Translations under genes and position numbers: made by a program
Notes under the pieces: generated by a model
What the model was told of the DNA's origin: nothing
The model's input: the letters and a program-made list of their open reading frames with translations, nothing else
The model's database searches: none
Part shown: positions 59,227 through 64,000 of the stretch, piece by piece
Layout: the number at the start of each line of letters is the position of its first letter
Numbering within the stretch: position 1 is the first letter of the stretch
From: Metallyticus violacea
Lineage: Eukaryota; Arthropoda; Insecta; Mantodea; Metallyticidae
Length of the DNA: 64,000 nucleotides
Direction: 5' to 3'
Assembly: GCA_030762175.1 (NCBI GenBank)
Contig: CM060834.1
Span: forward strand, 61,857,501-61,921,500

Positions 59227-60423
59227 TATTTTCCAATTTCTTTTCAACAACTTTAAGTTTTTTTCCCAACAAAGCACTCCAGCCCTCTTGCTGCTTGACC
59301 TTTAGTTTTGCTCTTAACACCATTAATTCCATAAAACTCAAACCCCTCTACGTCTATGATTGATTTATTCCCCAACCATGTTTCCACAATTCCAATAACA
59401 TCACCTACCTTTAACACTTGGCTCAATCTGCCACTTAACGCTTTTCCTAATAGGCCTTCTGCAATCCAACTTAACAACAACAGAGCAAATCCCTGTGTCA
59501 AGCTTTTTCTGTCAAACCAAACCTTATCCAATATCACTTTACTTCTGGTCATTCTTACTGATTTTCTGCTGTGACTGCGCTCACTCCTCTATCTCAAAAA
59601 TACTGCTTGCTGGTGTTAACATCGCACTCAATCCCTCTTCACCTTCCTGCTGCTGACTCATGATCACACTTTTCCCCAAATTTTGCTGAATATATATTCT
59701 GGTAACTTTCTAGTTTTTGCATTGCTTAAAGCCATCCATTTAAATTTGCTGTTGCTTACTCCTTTTCTTCCAATGCAGAAGGTATCAGCAAACTTCAATT
59801 TCTACTTAAATAGATCTTCTATCTCTTGCCAAACTTTTTGCTCCAAAAATTATTAGATTTAAACACCTATTACCATCCAATGCTCTCTCCAGTAAAATAA
59901 TCTTCTCCTACAATTTGTGATTTCTTGCTCAATTCTTTCCTTGAAGTTTGTTACAGTGGATTTATCTTCCAACATCCTATTTAATTTGATTTCTATTCTA
60001 TTTTCCATTTGTTTCAGGTTCTTTATCTCTTCGTCATTAAGAATTCAAACATTTTGACAACTTAATCCATTTCTGATCCCAAATTAAGCTCAATGCCTCC
60101 TATCATAGTTATGATGGCTATTAAAGGAACCAATCTAAAGTCAATCACAATTCATGATTCTTCTCCCCCAATATTAAGCTGCACTTTCCTTGATTAAACA
60201 AGCCCATGAACCCTATCACTCTTCTTCATGCAATGCACTCTCTCTTAACACATCCAACTCGTCACACAGGCAATTCCACAATTACTAATGAACCTTTTCT
60301 TCAAGCATAAAGCAAAAATGACACAAGAAAGCAAATACCATAAATTAAATAAAACAAAGAAAAAGCTCATTCTTCTGTCCCATACTCTGCTTACATAATT
60401 CTTTATCCTTAAAAAACACCAAC

Positions 60424-60546
60424 CTGGCTCTGCATTTCAACTTCCAAAAAACTTCTGTAAACATCATTTAAATGGTCAAAGAGCTCTGCTATTACCACCA
60501 AATGACCCCGATTTTGTTCTGTAGGCTCTAAAATATTCTGCAACAC
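60424..60546 (-). CDS. RMC1: Probable RMC1 exon, 5'-most in window
   Basis: Acceptor TTCATTGCAG before 60546 and a GTTG donor after 60424 bound exactly 41 codons. They encode VLQNILEPTEQNRGHLVVIA and ELFDHLNDVYRSFLEVEMQ. It ends in phase 0, as the next exon requires, and lies on the same strand. I do not independently recognise this segment as RMC1; assignment rests on phase, strand and coding quality. Further 5' exons, including the WD/beta-propeller half, must lie right of the window. Confidence 0.75.
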
Positions 60547-61499
60547 CTGCAATGAACAATATTTAAACATGTGGACATTATTTCAGATATTAAGAAAAAT
60601 TACAGTATTATTAAACAAACCATGCAACAAGTGTACAGTTGCTGCTAAACATTCTTTAATATCTACATTGAATTTTATTCTATACTGACAGGTGGTTAAT
60701 TAGAAATTAGAACAAATGCCTGTACTGTATCTTTTAGGAGCAGATAGAAAATAATGTTAGTAACCTACAATGCACAAAAAGCTACTAATAGGAGTACTTT
60801 GAAGTACCTCAAAATATAATAAAATGGTGGGTAGCATTTATTTCTCTCATTTTAGGTTCAAATGGTCTATTTTAATATTCTCAGTTTTTCTAAATAGTAA
60901 CTTACATTTATTCCAAAAGCCAAAATTATACCATGGAGATTAGGAGCTGGGAGAATGCACACTACATACGTAGTATTCATAACAAAAGTACTAATTTTTT
61001 TTTTATGTATTCTTAACTTTATAAAGATTGTATGCAATTGTGTACATTTCTGCTGATTCCATTTTCATTGCCTTATTGCTAGGGCCTGGATTTTTAGGTT
61101 TTTAAAAACCATCAATTAGTTTTGTTAACACACTAAAATGTATTTTTTTTATTTTTTAACACTTTTAGGGTAATTTTTTTTTCAAATTTCTCTTAGCTTA
61201 AACACATTGAAATAAATATATGATAATGTGAATTTATGGGTGCGCAGTAATCCCACCTCCTCATGGTGCACCTGGGTAGCGCTAAGCTGATTACAGATAT
61301 GGGAAGTTTTCCAAGATGTAAGAGCAATTCACAAAAGCGCTTTTCAATGCTACTCTGGACAGGTGGCTTGTCACAGAAAAAAGTCGCAAGTTGAAATACT
61401 ATTAAATAAATATAAAATATATATCTTTGTAATTCCTGAAGCTAATATTGACCTTGACAATGAAAAGTTTTATTATTTTAAAAACTACAACATATATTA
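60547..61499. other. RMC1 intron, unannotated
   Basis: No exon or repeat recognised. Confidence 0.4.
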
Positions 61500-62964
61500 A
61501 TTGTATATTTATTAAATATCAGCAAGTGGCATACTAGTAGGAGTTAAAAACTCCCTTTTAAGTAAAACAACTACACTGTAAAGCATGAACTGCTGAAATC
61601 AATCTATCAGAAGTACGGTGAATGTAAAATATATAATTTTTGGTATATACAGTCCCCCAAATAACCACCAACTAAATCTTGACTTAATAGAAGTTAAACA
61701 AAATACCCTAATAATAAGAGACCTGAATGGACATTCAAAACCGCAGGGGTACAATTCCTCGAATGCAGTGGGAAAAATTATTGAAAAAAATTTTGAAAGC
61801 AAATCCAGTCAATTTAATATACGAAAAAAATGACCCCAAAACTTTTATTTACTATACTGGGGACTCAACAAATCCTGATATAGTTATTGCCTCTTCCAAT
61901 ATTGCAAATCACACCTCTAGAAGGTATTGGCCATAGAGCCATCATAACTGAAACCATCCAGCCACTAATGAGCAATTTAAAAACTAGTCAACTGAAGAGA
62001 TGGAACTTCCAAAAAGCATATTGGATAACTTTTCGGAAACTTACTGACAAAAAATTAAAATAATGACATGGAGAAAAGTCCTCTGAAACTAATCGACAAA
62101 GTTAACAAAAAGCTACAAAAGTAACAATATCCAGAGGAAATGGTATTAAGTACAAACGTTTATGGAATCAGAGAGTAACTGCATTAAAAAGAGACCTAGA
62201 TAATACCAGAAATATAGCAGAAGCAACAAAAGATCCTAACTTAGTGAGAGATTGGAGAAAGAAAACAACATTTATAAATAGGGAAATAAAAAAACTAAGA
62301 AGGAGCTATTTAATAAATTCCTGAGTTCCCTCAGCTATAGAAGTAATAGTGCAAAAGTACATAAATATATTAATACACTAAACAATGTCCCAGAAACAAA
62401 ACAAGAACCTCTTATTATTAGCAACAAAGTCTTCAATCATGGTAGAGACATAGCCAACAGATTTGCCACTCACTACAAACTTGCACATAAATTGAATAGA
62501 GACAATGGGAAATTAAACAAGATATTAAAAAGGCATACTTGAGGTACTGGCAGCCAACAACATCTATTTTATGACAACTTTACAATTCAAGAATCAACCA
62601 AGCAATATTATTTCTTAAGAACAAAAGAGCCCTGAACCAGACAAAAGTCACAGTGAATACATCAAAAATTTAGTGTGCAGAGCCAAGAACACACTATTGA
62701 ACATATTCAACAAGATCTAGAACAGTAAAGATAGCATTCCTGCTATATGGAAAAAAGTCATAATCACACCAATTAAGAACAAATTAAGAACAAAGACAAA
62801 CCAGCAGTCCTCTCTAAATGGCATATGACTAAAGTAGGCCTTCCTCAAGTTGGTATTTCCAGTCCAGTTCTTTTTAATATTTTCATAGATGACATCAACA
62901 AAATATTAGCTGACTTCCAAAAGGCAAATGGGATTGTTTGCAGATGATATCGCCATATGGATTA

Positions 62965-63042
62965 GCAAAAAAAAAAGAAAAAGAAGAGAGAGAGAAAAGA
63001 GAGAAAAAGAGAGAGAGAGAGAAAAGAGAAGAGAGAGAGACA
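62965..63042. repeat. (GA)n / purine microsatellite inside LINE RT
   Basis: A-run followed by GAGAGAGAAAAGAGAG repeats. It immediately follows the FADD box and has expanded within the RT coding region. Confidence 0.95.
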
Positions 63043-63294
63043 ACACTGCAAAAAACTAGAAAACGAAATGCAGAAAATTATCAATAGCATGAAAACATGG
63101 GCATCCACCAACAATATGGAAATAAACACCAAAAAGACAGTTTTCCAGCTATTCAGTCTTCAACACACTACAGATGACTTAGAACTTAAAATCAATAATG
63201 AACTACTACAAGAGAAAGAGCTTGGTACAACATTTGACAAAACACTTTCCTTCTCTGAACAGATCAACAACATAACTATGAAACTGAATAAGAA

Positions 63295-63562
63295 TGAATA
63301 GTGTTTAATGCCCGTTTTTGCTACAGAGGCACCACAGGCGATGGACACTGGTGATACATGAAATGAAATATTGGGAAAGGATTTTATGGAAGGAATCGTT
63401 CCAGGCCTAAGTTTAGGGTACCTCCCCGGCATTTGCCATTTATGAGGACTGAGGAAAACCTGGAAAAAACCTCAGTCAGGAAGGACGGTCCTGGCGGTAT
63501 TCGAACCCAGACCTCCCGCTCACGAGTCCGAGATTTAACGACCTCGGCCACCCGTGGCGGTT
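63295..63562 (-). repeat. SINE family A with 13-bp target duplication, inserted in LINE
   Basis: Flanked by AACTGAATAAGAA at 63282-63294 and 63563-63575. On the minus strand it begins AACCGCCACGGGTGGCCGAG, with box B GGGTTCGAATACCGCC, and ends GGGCATTAAACACTATTCAT. 268 bp, a reference copy for the family in this window. The LINE sequence resumes directly after the duplication. Confidence 0.96.
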
Positions 63563-64000
63563 AACTGAATAAGAAGAACAACATATTAAGAAGATAGCAG
63601 GAGTCAAATGGGAAGGAAGGTCTCTTAAATGATATGTACAAAAAATACATAAAGTCCAATTTGCTCTATGGAAGTGAGATAATATCCACAATAAACAACT
63701 GACTTAAAACTAATTGGATACAATACAATCTAGGTCCTTAAGAATAATAACAGGAACCATTAAAACAACACCAATTGCTACAATGCACAGCATAACTAGC
63801 AACTGCCAATTAAAATAGAGCTAGATATTAAAACGGCTATACTGGAACAGAAATAAATGGTTTCAAATTCCTGACAGCACACAACAGACTTTCAAAAATT
63901 ACATACAGATAGAACATTTAAAAAAATTTGTAAAAATAAGCACTAAACCTTCATTACACCAACTGATCCTTTACTATATATAGATATTAACGTGAAACTA

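Larger units (their letters stand above)
55060..60300 (-). mobile_element. LINE family 1, near full length, nested insertions
   Basis: Reading right to left on the minus strand. A Glu/Lys-rich region of coiled-coil type comes first (about 60060-59900). Then an AP-type endonuclease with VGDVIGIVETWLGNKSI (59450-59400) and FEFYGINGVKSKTKG; its continuation near 58980-58780 includes a GNSVKNDFNAG motif. RT blocks follow: ITEQIRKLKRNKVSCIDGIT (57440), KWRTSAYKGKGDVNNSVNFR and ISLLSVIGKVF (57290-57190), and a decayed later part. The 3' UTR resembles the other family-1 copies. It is interrupted by a SINE C, a foldback at 56.5 kb and another foldback at 59.1 kb. Fills most of one RMC1 intron. Confidence 0.8.
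61500..63960 (+). mobile_element. jockey-type LINE, decayed, with nested SINE
   Basis: Plus strand. Endonuclease pieces NVKYIIFGIYSPPNNHQLNL, LIIRDLNGHSKPQGYNSSN (GDFNAH-like motif decayed to RDLNGH), KTFIYYTGDSTNPDIVIASS. A spacer follows, then RT blocks VGLPQVGISSPVLFNIFIDD (62830-62890) and FADDIAIWIS (62937-62966). After a GA-rich insertion come MKTWASTNNMEINTKKTVFQ and LGTTFDKTLSFSEQINNI, then post-RT text (NLLYGSEIIS) at about 63660. The order and motifs are those of jockey-like elements. Multiple frame breaks. Antisense to RMC1; the right end lies at or beyond the window edge. Confidence 0.85.

Noticed and set aside
1..64000. CRISPR array, operons, bacterial-type promoters or terminators
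   Set aside because: None seen; the window is eukaryotic, with introns, SINEs and LINEs.

Overview
This window is eukaryotic nuclear DNA, most probably from an insect with a large, repeat-rich genome. Coding sequence is split by introns with GT/AG borders. Intergenic DNA is AT-rich and packed with dead insect-type transposons: Ty3/gypsy, several LINE lineages, Tc1/mariner, pogo, hAT, Penelope-like elements and at least three tRNA-derived SINE families. The species cannot be named from sequence alone; a cockroach- or termite-like genome is only a guess.

The one host gene I can support lies on the minus strand in the right half. Six exons (60546-60424, 51859-51703, 51105-50927, 47447-47308, 41127-40973, 36205-36135) join in phase. 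They encode the C-terminal ~274 residues of an RMC1/C18orf8 (Mic1-like; fly Bulli) homologue, a subunit of the Mon1-Ccz1 Rab7 exchange factor. Its 5' exons lie beyond the right edge. About 24 kb of the window is its introns and last exon, loaded with transposons.

Layout. 1-5325: degraded gypsy LTR element (minus), cut by the left edge. 5480-6255: tail of a LINE. 8.3-31 kb: SINEs, five or so mariner-type remnants, a pogo remnant, long unannotatable AT-rich stretches. 32.5-34.5 kb: jockey-type endonuclease fragment and a hAT relic. 36-60.5 kb: RMC1 with nested insertions. 61.5-64 kb: jockey-type LINE (plus strand) carrying a SINE.

The most interesting signal is a group of inverted-repeat (foldback) insertions inside RMC1 introns, at about 39.6, 41.5, 42.0, 47.7-48.9, 50.6, 56.5 and 59.1 kb. 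The largest is two 5'-truncated Penelope-like elements arranged head to head, still showing GIY-YIG endonuclease remnants. Several carry a hammerhead-ribozyme-like core (CTGANGA, short stem, GAAAC, 2-nt loop, GT) at the centre. Three have clear target-site duplications of 9-12 bp. They look like very short inverted pairs of Penelope terminal repeats that have spread as small hairpin elements.
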